Assembly: GCA_937967875.1 (NCBI GenBank) | Contig: CALBTQ010000620.1 | Coordinates: 1 to 13,285 of the forward strand | DNA length: 13,285 nt | Reading direction: 5' to 3' | Source of the DNA: an uncultured Pseudomonadota bacterium | Lineage (GTDB): Bacteria > Lernaellota > Lernaellaia > Lernaellales > Lernaellaceae | Shown: in pieces, positions 1 through 6,064 of the stretch | How positions within the stretch are numbered: the first letter of the stretch is position 1 | Layout: each line of letters begins with the position of its first letter | Notes under the pieces: generated by a model | The model's input: only the letters and a program-made list of their open reading frames with translations | Told to the model about the DNA's origin: nothing | The model's database searches: none | Translations under genes and position numbers: made by a program

Positions 1-45
1 CCACCGAGATCTACACTCTTTCCCTACACGACGCTCTTCCGATCT
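1..45 (+). other. Illumina TruSeq universal (P5) adapter remnant
   Basis: Bases 1-45 are an exact match, from memory, to the 3' 45 bases of the Illumina TruSeq universal adapter and end in its characteristic CTCTTCCGATCT. This is library-construction sequence, not genome. The reading frame of the first gene runs open through it, so any protein extended into this stretch would be artificial. Confidence 0.98.
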
Positions 46-507
46 CATCAGGTGCGCTGGCGCACCACATTGTTGTGGGTTTTGCCGGCGCTTCTTTTTA
101 CCGCGGCCTTCATCATCGTCCTCGCCGTTTTCGATTGGGAGCCGATTCGTTTTATTTCTACATCCATTGAATTTGACGGTATCGCCGAAATGCATTTGAT
201 GTTCTGGATGGTCGCGATCGTCGGACCGATCTTTGAGGAATTTCTGTTTCGCGGCTTTTTGTATCAAGGTCTGGCGCAATCGCGGCTGGGCTCGCACCGG
301 GCGGTATGGATCATCGCCTTGATCGACACGGCGATGCATACGCCGATCAACGCGGCGGCCATTTTCGCCTACCTTGCGTTGTCCTTCTATCACGCTTACA
401 TGCGCCGCCAGACCGGCTCGACGCTGCCGGGCCTGCTGCATCACCTGCTGCACAACATGATCATCTTTTTGCTGTACGCCGCCGACCAGTGGGGCGCGAT
501 TGCGTAG
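46..507 (+). CDS. CPBP family intramembrane metalloprotease, 5'-truncated
   Basis: C-terminal part of a polytopic membrane protein of the CPBP (CAAX protease / bacteriocin-processing, Abi, PF02517) family, which includes glutamic-type membrane proteases, bacteriocin-immunity proteins and sorting factors. Numbering from the GTG at 52, motif 1 is EEFLFRG (Glu62, Glu63, Arg67). Motif 2 retains its histidine in DTAMH (His96), although the usual Phe of FxxxH is Asp. Motif 3 is HLLHN (His131, Asn135). Hydrophobic segments lie near residues 7-27, 48-60, 84-96, 101-114 and 135-143. The family usually has 200-300 residues, and the frame stays open to the adapter junction at 45/46, so the N-terminus is missing; the GTG at 52 is only the first available start codon and has no visible ribosome site. 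The gene is convergent with nadB, 12 bases away, with no terminator between. Substrate is unknown. Confidence 0.85.
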   Translation, partial: HQVRWRTTLLWVLPALLFTAAFIIVLAVFDWEPIRFISTSIEFDGIAEMHLMFWMVAIVGPIFEEFLFRGFLYQGLAQSRLGSHRAVWIIALIDTAMHTPINAAAIFAYLALSFYHAYMRRQTGSTLPGLLHHLLHNMIIFLLYAADQWGAIA

Positions 508-519
508 AGAGACCCCGCC

Positions 520-2118
520 TCAATCGATCCAACTGACCTGACGGCGGTCGCGCGATTCCTTGGCCTCGGGCAGCTTGTTGGGGTAATCGATGCGGTAGTG
601 CAGCCCGCGGCTTTCGCGGCGTTGCGCGGCGCGGATGATCAAACCGGCGACCAGCGCGATGTTGCGCAGTTCCAGCAGGTCGGACGAGACGGTGAAGTTC
701 CAGTAGTACTCGGCGATCTCCTGCTGCAGCATCTTGATGCGCCGCTGCGCGCGGGCCAGGCGCTTTTCGCTGCGGACGATGCCCAGGTAATTGGACATCG
801 TGCGGCGCACCTCTTCCCAATTGTGGGTGACCATCACCGCTTCGTCGGGTTCGGTCGCGCCGAAGGCGTCCCAGGCCGGCACGCTGTGGCGCGTGAGCGC
901 GGCGCGGTCGCGGCGCAGGATTTCCTCGGCGGCGTTGTGCGCGTAAACGACCGCTTCCAGCAGGCTGTTGGACGCTAGGCGGTTCGCGCCGTGCAGACCG
1001 GTGTAGGCGACCTCGCCGATGGCGAACAGGTTGCGCAGCGTGCTTTCGCCGTGCAGGTCGACCGCGACGCCGCCGCACATGTAATGCGCCGCCGGCGCGA
1101 CCGGGATGGGCTCTTTGGTCATGTCGATGCCCAGCGACAGGCACTTCTGATGGATGTTGGGGAATTTTACGCCCGCTTCGTCGCCCAGGTGCGAGATGTC
1201 CAGGTACACGCACTCCGCGCCGGTGCGCTTGATTTCGTGGTCGATGGCGCGCGCGACGATATCGCGCGGGGCCAGCGATTTGAGCGGGTGCAGGCGGTCC
1301 ATGAACCGCTCGCCCTTGTTGTTGATCAACACGGCGCCTTCGCCGCGCACGGCTTCGCTGATCAGGAAGTTGCGCGCGAAGGGGTGATACAGACAGGTGG
1401 GGTGGAACTGGATGAACTCCATGTTGCCCACCTCGGCGTTGGCGCGCCAGGCCATGGCCACGCCGTCGCCGGTGGCCACGTCGGGATTCGAGGTGATCAG
1501 GTAGACCTTGCCGCAGCCGCCGGTGGCCAGCACCGTGAACGGTGCGAGGAACGTGTCGATCGTCCCCGCCTGTTTGTTGAGAATGTACGCGCCCAGGCAG
1601 CGGTCGGCGGCATGGTTGTGCACCAGCTTGCCGGTGGTGACCAGATCGACCGCGAAATGATCTTCGAAAATCTTGATGCGCGGATGCTTTTGCACGGCGG
1701 CGATCAACGCCCGCTCGATCTCCCGCCCGGTGATGTCGCCGCTGTGCAGGATGCGGCGCTTGGTGTGCCCGCCTTCCTTGTGCAGGTCGTAGCCGGTGCT
1801 CGACGCCTCGTTGCGGTCGAAGCGCACGCCCTGCTCGATCAACTCGGCCACCCGCGCCGGTCCGTCGCCGACGACCATGCGCACGACCTCTTCCTTGCAC
1901 AACCCCGCGCCGGCGGTGAGCGTGTCGGACACGTGCAGCTCGACGCTGTCCTCGGGCGTGCTGACCACGGCGATGCCGCCCTGGGCGTATTTCGTGTTCG
2001 TTTCGTCGAGCCTGGTCTTGCTGACCAACGCGACGTCGCACGTGTCGGCGACCTTCAATGCGAACGACAACCCGGCGATGCCGGTGCCGATCACGAGTAC
2101 ATCTGCTGATATCAACAT
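520..2118 (-). CDS. nadB: L-aspartate oxidase (NadB)
   Basis: Flavoprotein that oxidises L-aspartate to iminoaspartate, the first step of de novo NAD synthesis; NadA then makes quinolinate. The 532-residue product is close to the E. coli length (540). An N-terminal FAD-binding GxGxxG lies at residues 11-16. Family blocks follow: TGGCGKVY (199-206), NPDVATGDG (211-219), EFIQFHPT with His239, RGEGA (258-262), PRDIVAR with Arg285 and Arg290, HYMCGG with His345, and a C-terminal HGANRLASNSLLEA block (376-389). These separate it well from the related fumarate reductase and succinate dehydrogenase flavoproteins. I chose the ATG at 2118 because GAGG lies six bases upstream and the FAD motif starts at the expected distance; a further in-frame ATG 36 bases upstream is less likely. 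It lies 78 bases behind the glycosyltransferase on the same strand. nadA and nadC are not in this window. Confidence 0.96.
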   Translation of the reverse strand: MLISADVLVIGTGIAGLSFALKVADTCDVALVSKTRLDETNTKYAQGGIAVVSTPEDSVELHVSDTLTAGAGLCKEEVVRMVVGDGPARVAELIEQGVRFDRNEASSTGYDLHKEGGHTKRRILHSGDITGREIERALIAAVQKHPRIKIFEDHFAVDLVTTGKLVHNHAADRCLGAYILNKQAGTIDTFLAPFTVLATGGCGKVYLITSNPDVATGDGVAMAWRANAEVGNMEFIQFHPTCLYHPFARNFLISEAVRGEGAVLINNKGERFMDRLHPLKSLAPRDIVARAIDHEIKRTGAECVYLDISHLGDEAGVKFPNIHQKCLSLGIDMTKEPIPVAPAAHYMCGGVAVDLHGESTLRNLFAIGEVAYTGLHGANRLASNSLLEAVVYAHNAAEEILRRDRAALTRHSVPAWDAFGATEPDEAVMVTHNWEEVRRTMSNYLGIVRSEKRLARAQRRIKMLQQEIAEYYWNFTVSSDLLELRNIALVAGLIIRAAQRRESRGLHYRIDYPNKLPEAKESRDRRQVSWID

Positions 2119-2141
2119 GGCAATCCTCGAAAGGCACGCCA

Positions 2142-2170
2142 GTTTGGTCCGCACCGCCGCGTGCTGTCAA
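2142..2170 (-). promoter_or_regulatory. possible nadB promoter
   Basis: On the minus strand a perfect -35 hexamer TTGACA (2170-2165) lies in the 78-base gap upstream of nadB. The matching -10 region is poor: CAAACT or CCAAAC at 17-18 base spacing. The predicted start would give a leader of about 15 bases. The hexamer is good but the -10 is weak, so nadB could equally depend on read-through from the glycosyltransferase gene. Confidence 0.3.
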
Positions 2171-2196
2171 GACGAAATCGCGCGGGACGACTTCCG

Positions 2197-3864
2197 CTAA
2201 TAACCGCCGGCGCCCAAGGTCGGCACGCGCACCTTGAACACGACCACCGCGCTTTCGCCGCCGGGCTTGGGGAAGATTTTTTTCGCCTCCGGCTCGCCGT
2301 TGAGCGCGACGAACCGTTCGCGGTTGAACAGCGGCGTCGTGCCCAGGAAATACACGTGCTTCATCTGTTCGGGCCGCAGCGTTTCCTTGAGATCGTAACA
2401 GTTGCTCGCCGGATGCTCGACGACGCCGTTTTGCGCGACGAAAAACAGCAGCGGCAGTCGCCGATCCCACGACGACAGGTGATAACGAAAGCGCGGATCG
2501 TCGCCCAGGTACAGGTGGAAGTAGTGACTGGGAATGCCCAGCGAATCGTAATGGAAAAACACGTCGAGCGGCTCGCCGACGCGCGCGGCCTCGGCAAGCA
2601 TGAAGTCCTTCGCCGCGGCCAGTCCGTACCCCGCCGTCCAGCCGGTGACGTGCTGCCAGCGGTCGACCGGCTCCAGCGGCGCGTTCGCCGGATCGCGGAC
2701 GATCGTCAGACTCGCGGGCAGATACGCCAGGGCGATCGCCGCCACGACGATCCCCGCCAGCGTCGGACGCGCCCGCTCCGGCCGAACGGTGGGCAGTAAC
2801 CGCGGCGCCAACCACTGCGCGGCGGCAAACAGTCCGTACAGCGCCGTCAGCAGCAGGTAAGGAAAGGTGAAAACCAGGTAACGGGCGAAAAGCATCCGTT
2901 CGGTCAACAGCGCCTGCAACGCCGTCGCGCCCAAGGCGACCAGCAAGGAGGCGGTCACCCCCGCCGGACGACGCACCGCGATGAGCACCGCGCCCAGCGC
3001 GATCAGCGCCAGCAACGGCAGGCCCACATAAAAGCGGTAGATCATCCAGACGTGCAGCAGGTTGGGCCAAAGCCGCTGGGCGATGCCGACCGCGTCGCCG
3101 ACCAGGTATTGGGTGATGTCGATGCTCGGCGTGTCGGTTTCGATGAAAAAGAACGGCTTGATGTTCACCGCGTAGCGAACGGCGACCGCCAGGGCCACGG
3201 AGCCCAGCGCCGGGAAAATCATCCGCCCGGAGGGTCGCTTTTTCTCGGTCAGCCATTTTTCCAGCAACGCCACAAACGGATACGCGAGAAAAAAGAAGCA
3301 GTAAAACTTGGCGATCAATCCCAGGCCCAACGCCAGACCGAGGTACGCACCGTCTCGCCACCGGCCCTTTTCCGCCAGGCGCAAGGCCAGCAAAAAAGAC
3401 GCCAGGTTGAGCAGGTTGATCAGCGGTTCGTAGAGCGCCAGCCGCTCATGAAACACCGCAAAGGGACTGAGCACATACAACGCCCCGGCGGCCGCCGGCA
3501 ACCAGGGAAAGCGCTCGCCCAGGAGCTTTTTCGCCAGAAACACCGTGGCCCACAATGATCCCAGGCCGCAAGCGACCGAAGTGGCGCGCATGGCCGTCAG
3601 GGGGTCGGCGAACAACGGCCAGACCAGCGCCGACAGCCATAAATACAACGATTGTTTACCGACCGCCGTGTAAGCGACGAAGAAATGCTCCCACCCCAGG
3701 GTAATCAACTGGGTGTAGCGCAGGTAGATGAGCTCGTCGTTGAACGGCGGCAACAAGGACAGATGCGGCAGGCGCATTAGAAGATAACCTACCGATAATA
3801 AAGACAAAATCAAATATAAGCGTCGCTCCGTGGACAACGGTTTGGCTGTGGGAAGCTGCGTCAT
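2197..3864 (-). CDS. membrane glycosyltransferase, ArnT/PMT (GT39/GT83-like) family
   Basis: A 555-residue polytopic membrane protein resembling the dolichyl-phosphate-mannose mannosyltransferase (PMT_2, PF13231) and ArnT families, which transfer sugars from polyprenyl-phosphate carriers to acceptors on the outer face of the cytoplasmic membrane. After a first membrane helix (about 15-30), an acidic loop motif FNDELIYLRY carries Asp43-Glu44, the expected position of the catalytic acidic residue. A GKQSLYLW motif and FHERLALYEPL follow, both typical of these enzymes. About ten further hydrophobic segments run to about residue 390, and the C-terminal part is more soluble. I chose the ATG at 3864 because a good promoter predicts a transcript start near 3892; the frame stays open for 93 more codons upstream, but those lie across and beyond the promoter. 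It has no convincing Shine-Dalgarno sequence. Donor and acceptor cannot be told from sequence. It may be cotranscribed with nadB. Confidence 0.82.
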   Translation of the reverse strand: MTQLPTAKPLSTERRLYLILSLLSVGYLLMRLPHLSLLPPFNDELIYLRYTQLITLGWEHFFVAYTAVGKQSLYLWLSALVWPLFADPLTAMRATSVACGLGSLWATVFLAKKLLGERFPWLPAAAGALYVLSPFAVFHERLALYEPLINLLNLASFLLALRLAEKGRWRDGAYLGLALGLGLIAKFYCFFFLAYPFVALLEKWLTEKKRPSGRMIFPALGSVALAVAVRYAVNIKPFFFIETDTPSIDITQYLVGDAVGIAQRLWPNLLHVWMIYRFYVGLPLLALIALGAVLIAVRRPAGVTASLLVALGATALQALLTERMLFARYLVFTFPYLLLTALYGLFAAAQWLAPRLLPTVRPERARPTLAGIVVAAIALAYLPASLTIVRDPANAPLEPVDRWQHVTGWTAGYGLAAAKDFMLAEAARVGEPLDVFFHYDSLGIPSHYFHLYLGDDPRFRYHLSSWDRRLPLLFFVAQNGVVEHPASNCYDLKETLRPEQMKHVYFLGTTPLFNRERFVALNGEPEAKKIFPKPGGESAVVVFKVRVPTLGAGGY

Positions 3865-3898
3865 TCCGGTTTTACTCGGTGAGGTGGAATCGTGTTCA

Positions 3899-3927
3899 AC
3901 TATAGACAAAGCGCCCGAATCGGTCAA
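3899..3927 (-). promoter_or_regulatory. sigma-70-like promoter for the glycosyltransferase gene
   Basis: On the minus strand TTGACC (3927-3922) and TATAGT (3904-3899) are separated by exactly 17 bases; each matches the consensus at five of six positions. The predicted start near 3892 leaves a leader of about 28 bases to the ATG at 3864. This placement is the main argument for that start codon over the longer open frame. Confidence 0.6.
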
Positions 3928-3992
3928 TGAAATCGTCAAATGACATCGAATCTCAAATGGAGCGATTTTATTTTTTCTCTCCCCTTTTTTTC

Positions 3993-4021
3993 TTGACACA
4001 CCGCGTCTTCCTTGGTAAAAG
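3993..4021 (+). promoter_or_regulatory. sigma-70-like promoter reading into the structured region
   Basis: A perfect -35 hexamer TTGACA (3993-3998) is followed after 17 bases by TAAAAG (4016-4021), which matches the -10 consensus at four of six positions. The predicted start is near 4028, at the left edge of the dyad at 4027-4059. The next gene downstream starts at 4527, so the transcript would have a leader of about 500 bases or be a separate RNA. Confidence 0.45.
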
Positions 4022-4026
4022 GGTAT

Positions 4027-4059
4027 TGTGATTTGATTCACAGAGTGAAATGAATCACA
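4027..4059. promoter_or_regulatory. tandem CRP/FNR-like operator within a 33-base dyad
   Basis: Bases 4027-4042 read TGTGA-N6-TCACA, a perfect CRP-type inverted half-site pair. Bases 4044-4059 read AGTGA-N6-TCACA, one base away from the same pattern. The two centres are 17 bases apart. The whole 33 bases are also one larger dyad centred on 4043, with 12 of 16 positions complementary. TGTGA-N6-TCACA is the E. coli CRP consensus, and FNR and other members of the family use similar sites. Lying at and just after the predicted start of the rightward promoter, it would be placed to repress; relative to the leftward promoter it is far upstream, where an activator could act. The regulator is not in this window. 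Confidence 0.55.
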
Positions 4060-4086
4060 TGATCTTTGAGAACATAGCAAAACGAT

Positions 4087-4100
4087 CGGCTCCGGAGCCG
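4087..4100. repeat. 14-base perfect palindrome
   Basis: CGGCTCCGGAGCCG is self-complementary over its full length. It lies 28 bases downstream of the CRP-like dyad. It could be a protein-binding site or, in RNA, a short hairpin. No T-run follows on either strand, so it is not an intrinsic terminator. Confidence 0.5.
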
Positions 4101-4277
4101 TCCCTCCCGTAAAGGGAAAAAATAGGGAAACATCGCGCTTCAATCCCCATCAACAACAGGCAATCCCGCGCGGTGTCGGCGGACGGAGGCTCAACCAGGT
4201 AAAACAACACGACAAAGCCTCTGCGGTGAAAAGGGATGCGGGCGGCTCCCGGGGCAGGTTTTTAGATGTCTTGGTCT

Positions 4278-4304
4278 CCGAAACGGAATCGTCACCCGTT
4301 TCGG
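4278..4304. repeat. 9-base perfect inverted repeat
   Basis: CCGAAACGG (4278-4286) and CCGTTTCGG (4296-4304) are perfect reverse complements separated by nine bases. It could form a stem-loop in a rightward transcript. No T-run follows, so it does not look like a terminator. Confidence 0.5.
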
Positions 4305-4338
4305 GTTGCGAAAAGGCTCTGGTCACTTTCAGTTGGAA

Positions 4339-4356
4339 TGTCCGCTATGACGGACA
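4339..4356. repeat. 6-base perfect inverted repeat
   Basis: TGTCCG (4339-4344) and CGGACA (4351-4356) flank a six-base loop. It is short, and noted because it sits in a series of inverted repeats in the same gene-free stretch. Confidence 0.35.
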
Positions 4357-4378
4357 ACGAGAACATCCTCCCCAAGAC

Positions 4379-4432
4379 AACGCGGTCGCCGGCATGAGGC
4401 TTTTAGGTTTTTACTCCCATGGCGACCGCGTT
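4379..4432. repeat. 12-base perfect inverted repeat with 30-base loop
   Basis: AACGCGGTCGCC (4379-4390) and GGCGACCGCGTT (4421-4432) are perfect reverse complements with a 30-base loop rich in T. In a rightward transcript the GC-rich stem would be followed by a broken T-rich stretch (TTTCGTTT), so it could be an imperfect terminator or attenuator about 95 bases before the lipoprotein start, or part of a structured RNA. Confidence 0.55.
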
Positions 4433-4488
4433 TCGTTTAAGCACTCACCGAAATTCGAAAAATGCCCCCCCCGCCGGCGTGCGGTGGT

Positions 4489-4494
4489 TATACT
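4489..4494 (+). promoter_or_regulatory. -10-like element close to the lipoprotein gene
   Basis: TATACT matches the -10 consensus at five of six positions and would give a start near 4501, some 26 bases before the ATG at 4527. There is no -35 element: the expected position falls in a run of eight C (4465-4472). If used, it would probably need an activator or another sigma factor. Confidence 0.35.
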
Positions 4495-4526
4495 AGTGGT
4501 ATCTGGAATGTGTGGAGGGAAAATCC

Positions 4527-5159
4527 ATGGTACGCCACGGCAAGATATCGGCCCTGTGGGCCGTCATCACGCTTTGCCTGGTGCTGGTTTTCTCCTGCTA
4601 CCACGGGGATGACGACGACAACGACGACGGCAAAGAGGAGGAAAATCCACCCGGCGACGATGACGACTCATCCAGCGGCCCGACCACCGTCGACGACGAC
4701 ACCATCGGCCCGGTGCCCACCGACGACGACACCAATGACGATGACACGACCGATGACGACACCGGCGACGACGACGTGACCGACGACGACGTGACCGACG
4801 ACGACGCCTCCCAGGATCCGACGATCACCGGCATCGAGCACGGCACGTGCAAGGACGGATCGGGACCGGCCAAGACGGAATGGCCCGAGTCTTTGGAGTT
4901 GACCTACGCAAACAACGTGCTGACGGTCAAACACGTCAACGGCGTGTTCAACTGCTGCCTGGATTCGATCGAGGTCGCCATGGAGCTCGACGGCTTCATC
5001 ATCGAGTTGTACGAAGAGGAATACGCGCCCAATCCGTGTTTTTGCATCTGCCCGTTCGACGTGACCACGCACATCGCCAACCTGGCGGCGGGCGAGTACA
5101 CGGTGAAGGTCTACGTCAACGGGACGTTCTCGATCGACGGCCGGGTGACGGTTCCGTAA
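4527..5159 (+). CDS. lipoprotein with Asp-triplet repeat linker and cysteine-rich C-terminal domain
   Basis: A 210-residue predicted lipoprotein of unknown function. A positively charged start and a hydrophobic segment (about 8-22) lead to the lipobox VFSC with Cys24 as the lipidated residue; Phe at -2 is unusual. A highly acidic, low-complexity linker (about 28-95) follows, including six five-residue units of the form xDDDx at 65-94. The C-terminal domain (about 98-210) looks beta-rich and has six cysteines: Cys108, the pair Cys143-Cys144 and a CxCxC at 171-175, followed by FDVT and GEYTVKVY. This Cys-Cys ... CxCxC ... GxYxVxVY arrangement reminds me of small secreted or lipoprotein domains in other bacteria, but I cannot name a family. 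I chose the ATG at 4527 because GGAGGG lies seven bases upstream; a GTG at 4512 overlaps that site. It converges with the next gene, six bases away. Confidence 0.85.
   Translation: MVRHGKISALWAVITLCLVLVFSCYHGDDDDNDDGKEEENPPGDDDDSSSGPTTVDDDTIGPVPTDDDTNDDDTTDDDTGDDDVTDDDVTDDDASQDPTITGIEHGTCKDGSGPAKTEWPESLELTYANNVLTVKHVNGVFNCCLDSIEVAMELDGFIIELYEEEYAPNPCFCICPFDVTTHIANLAAGEYTVKVYVNGTFSIDGRVTVP
4719..4808 (+). repeat. six 15-base coding repeats (xDDDx)
   Basis: Six consecutive five-codon units encode TDDDT, NDDDT, TDDDT, GDDDV, TDDDV and TDDDA. GAC and GAT codons are mixed, so the pattern is kept more at the protein level than as an exact DNA repeat. A role as a flexible, cation-binding spacer between the lipid anchor and the folded domain is an inference. 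Confidence 0.85.
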
Positions 5160-5165
5160 CGGCGG

Positions 5166-5867
5166 TCATTCACCCGCGGTGATCGAACCCGCGCCCATTA
5201 CCTGCTTCTCCACCGAGGCGGGGTCGCCGTAGTAGACGATCGCGCCCGTGCCCGTGATCGTCGCGTGCAGCGACCGCGTGACGGTCAATTCGACTCGGCC
5301 CGAGCCATTGATGGTCACGCTCGCGTTTTCGCTTTGCAGGTCCCCGGCCTTGATATTTCCCGAACCGTTGATCGTCGTCTGAAGCGTTGCGGCTTCTCCG
5401 GCAACGTCGACATTGCCGGCCCCGTCGACAACCAGCGACAAGGCGTCGCCAAAATTCCCACGCAGTTCGGCGTTGCCGCTGCCGTTGAGGGTGACGGCCT
5501 CGATGCGCGGGGCGTGGACGATCACCGTAACCTTGCCCATCATCACCGCGACGTGCGCCGGGCGTTCCTTGACGATCAGCACGCCCTCGACGATCGCGAT
5601 GTCCACGTAGCCCATGCGCTGCTTGTCGCCTTCCAATTTGTAGCGCGCTTCGCCCGCCGTGACGGTGAGCTTCAGGTCGAGCGAACCGTTCATCTCCACC
5701 TTGGTGAACGGCGCGTGCGCGGCGATCATCCCCTCGGCGTCGGGTTCTTCGAGCCGGGCCTGCGGCGGGGTGGGCGTAGCCGCCAGCGTATCTTTGCTTT
5801 CACACCCCATAACCATCGCGGCCGAAACAACCATCGCCAAAACGAGAAAAACGGTCAGAGGCTTCAT
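5166..5867 (-). CDS. DUF2807 (auto-transporter adhesin head GIN domain) lipoprotein
   Basis: A 233-residue lipoprotein. The hydrophobic signal (about 3-19) ends in VMGC with Cys22 as the lipid site, followed by a Pro/Thr-rich linker. From about residue 53 the protein resembles DUF2807 (PF10988), a right-handed beta-helix family in which rungs repeat a Gly-x-Gly turn. The turns are NGSG (128), DGAG (148), NGSG (167), NGSG (187), TGTG (205) and MGAG (224), spaced 16-20 residues, so the helix runs to the C-terminus. The family is widespread in cell-surface and periplasmic proteins, without a firm biochemical function; the adhesin label is historical. The ATG at 5867 has a strong AAGGAG six bases upstream. 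It reads away from a palindrome-rich spacer and converges with the Asp-rich lipoprotein. Confidence 0.88.
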   Translation of the reverse strand: MKPLTVFLVLAMVVSAAMVMGCESKDTLAATPTPPQARLEEPDAEGMIAAHAPFTKVEMNGSLDLKLTVTAGEARYKLEGDKQRMGYVDIAIVEGVLIVKERPAHVAVMMGKVTVIVHAPRIEAVTLNGSGNAELRGNFGDALSLVVDGAGNVDVAGEAATLQTTINGSGNIKAGDLQSENASVTINGSGRVELTVTRSLHATITGTGAIVYYGDPASVEKQVMGAGSITAGE

Positions 5868-5911
5868 GATCCGCTCCTTCGATTCTTTATTTCCCGGGGT
5901 TCACGCCACCC

Positions 5912-5942
5912 GCCACACCTTTGGCTTCGCCAAAAGTGCGGC
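5912..5942. repeat. imperfect palindrome, 14-base arms
   Basis: The arms 5912-5925 and 5929-5942 pair at 12 of 14 positions around a three-base TTC loop, with core TTTGGC/GCCAAA. It is the first of three back-to-back inverted repeats in the gap between galK and the DUF2807 gene, and lies 45 bases upstream of the latter's start. Confidence 0.65.
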
Positions 5943-5973
5943 ACACGGAAACAACCGCTCTTTCTCGTGTGCC
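5940..5973. repeat. 8-base perfect inverted repeat
   Basis: GGCACACG (5940-5947) and CGTGTGCC (5966-5973) are perfect reverse complements around an 18-base loop. Its left arm overlaps the right arm of the preceding palindrome by three bases, so the two stems are mutually exclusive at their edges. Confidence 0.6.
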
Positions 5974-6001
5974 ACAGTTTTCGCCCCTGGCGAATGCTGT
6001 G
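5973..6001. repeat. imperfect palindrome, 13-base arms
   Basis: CACAG (5973-5977) pairs with CTGTG (5997-6001), and TTCGCC (5980-5985) with GGCGAA (5989-5994), around a three-base CCT loop with a two-by-two internal mismatch. It directly follows the preceding inverted repeat. Confidence 0.65.
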
Positions 6002-6025
6002 TGGGGTAACTTTACAACATCCGGT

Positions 6026-6064
6026 AAAACACTGATAAGCCTCACCTCGTTCGGCGTATCAGCG
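6026..6064 (-). terminator. possible intrinsic terminator of the gal operon
   Basis: Read on the minus strand, the palindromic repeat forms a stem (CTGATA and GCC with their complements, one mismatch) followed a few bases later by TTTT. It lies 50 bases after the galK stop codon. The T-run is short, so termination may be weak. The same element also belongs to the dispersed repeat family. Confidence 0.4.

Larger units (their letters stand above)
3865..4526. other. gene-free intergenic region with divergent promoters and structured DNA
   Basis: This 662-base stretch separates the leftward glycosyltransferase gene from the rightward lipoprotein gene. I see no convincing coding region: the open frames crossing it have no ribosome site, no recognisable motif and an implausible composition. 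It does hold, left to right: a minus-strand promoter (3899-3927), a T-rich tract (3966-3992), a plus-strand promoter (3993-4021), a double dyad (4027-4059), a 14-base palindrome (4087-4100), inverted repeats at 4278-4304, 4339-4356 and 4379-4432, a run of eight C (4465-4472) and a -10-like TATACT (4489-4494). The left part is more AT-rich than the flanking genes. Confidence 0.75.

Noticed and set aside
991..2109. Plus-strand open frame opposite nadB (372 codons)
   Set aside because: The opposite strand encodes a full set of NadB motifs; this frame has low-complexity composition and no ribosome site.
461..3361. Very long minus-strand open frame (966 codons) spanning nadB and the glycosyltransferase gene
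   Set aside because: It is Arg/Gly/Ala-rich, shows no conserved motif and lies over two clearly recognisable proteins. It is a by-product of high GC content.
4081..4115. Intrinsic terminator at the 14-base palindrome and the following A-run
   Set aside because: The A-run lies on the wrong side for either strand: no T-run follows the stem in the plus direction, and on the minus strand the T-run precedes it.
4155..4275. Resemblance to a GEMM (cyclic di-GMP) riboswitch: AGGCAATCC followed later by CGACAAAGCC
   Set aside because: The conserved GGGACGCAAAGCC core and the closing tetraloop receptor are not matched well. An Rfam covariance search of 4140-4280 would decide; I do not claim it.
4226..4612. 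Possible 128-residue gene in the gene-free region
   Set aside because: No ribosome site or motif, and it runs into the well-supported lipoprotein gene in another frame while crossing the inverted repeats.
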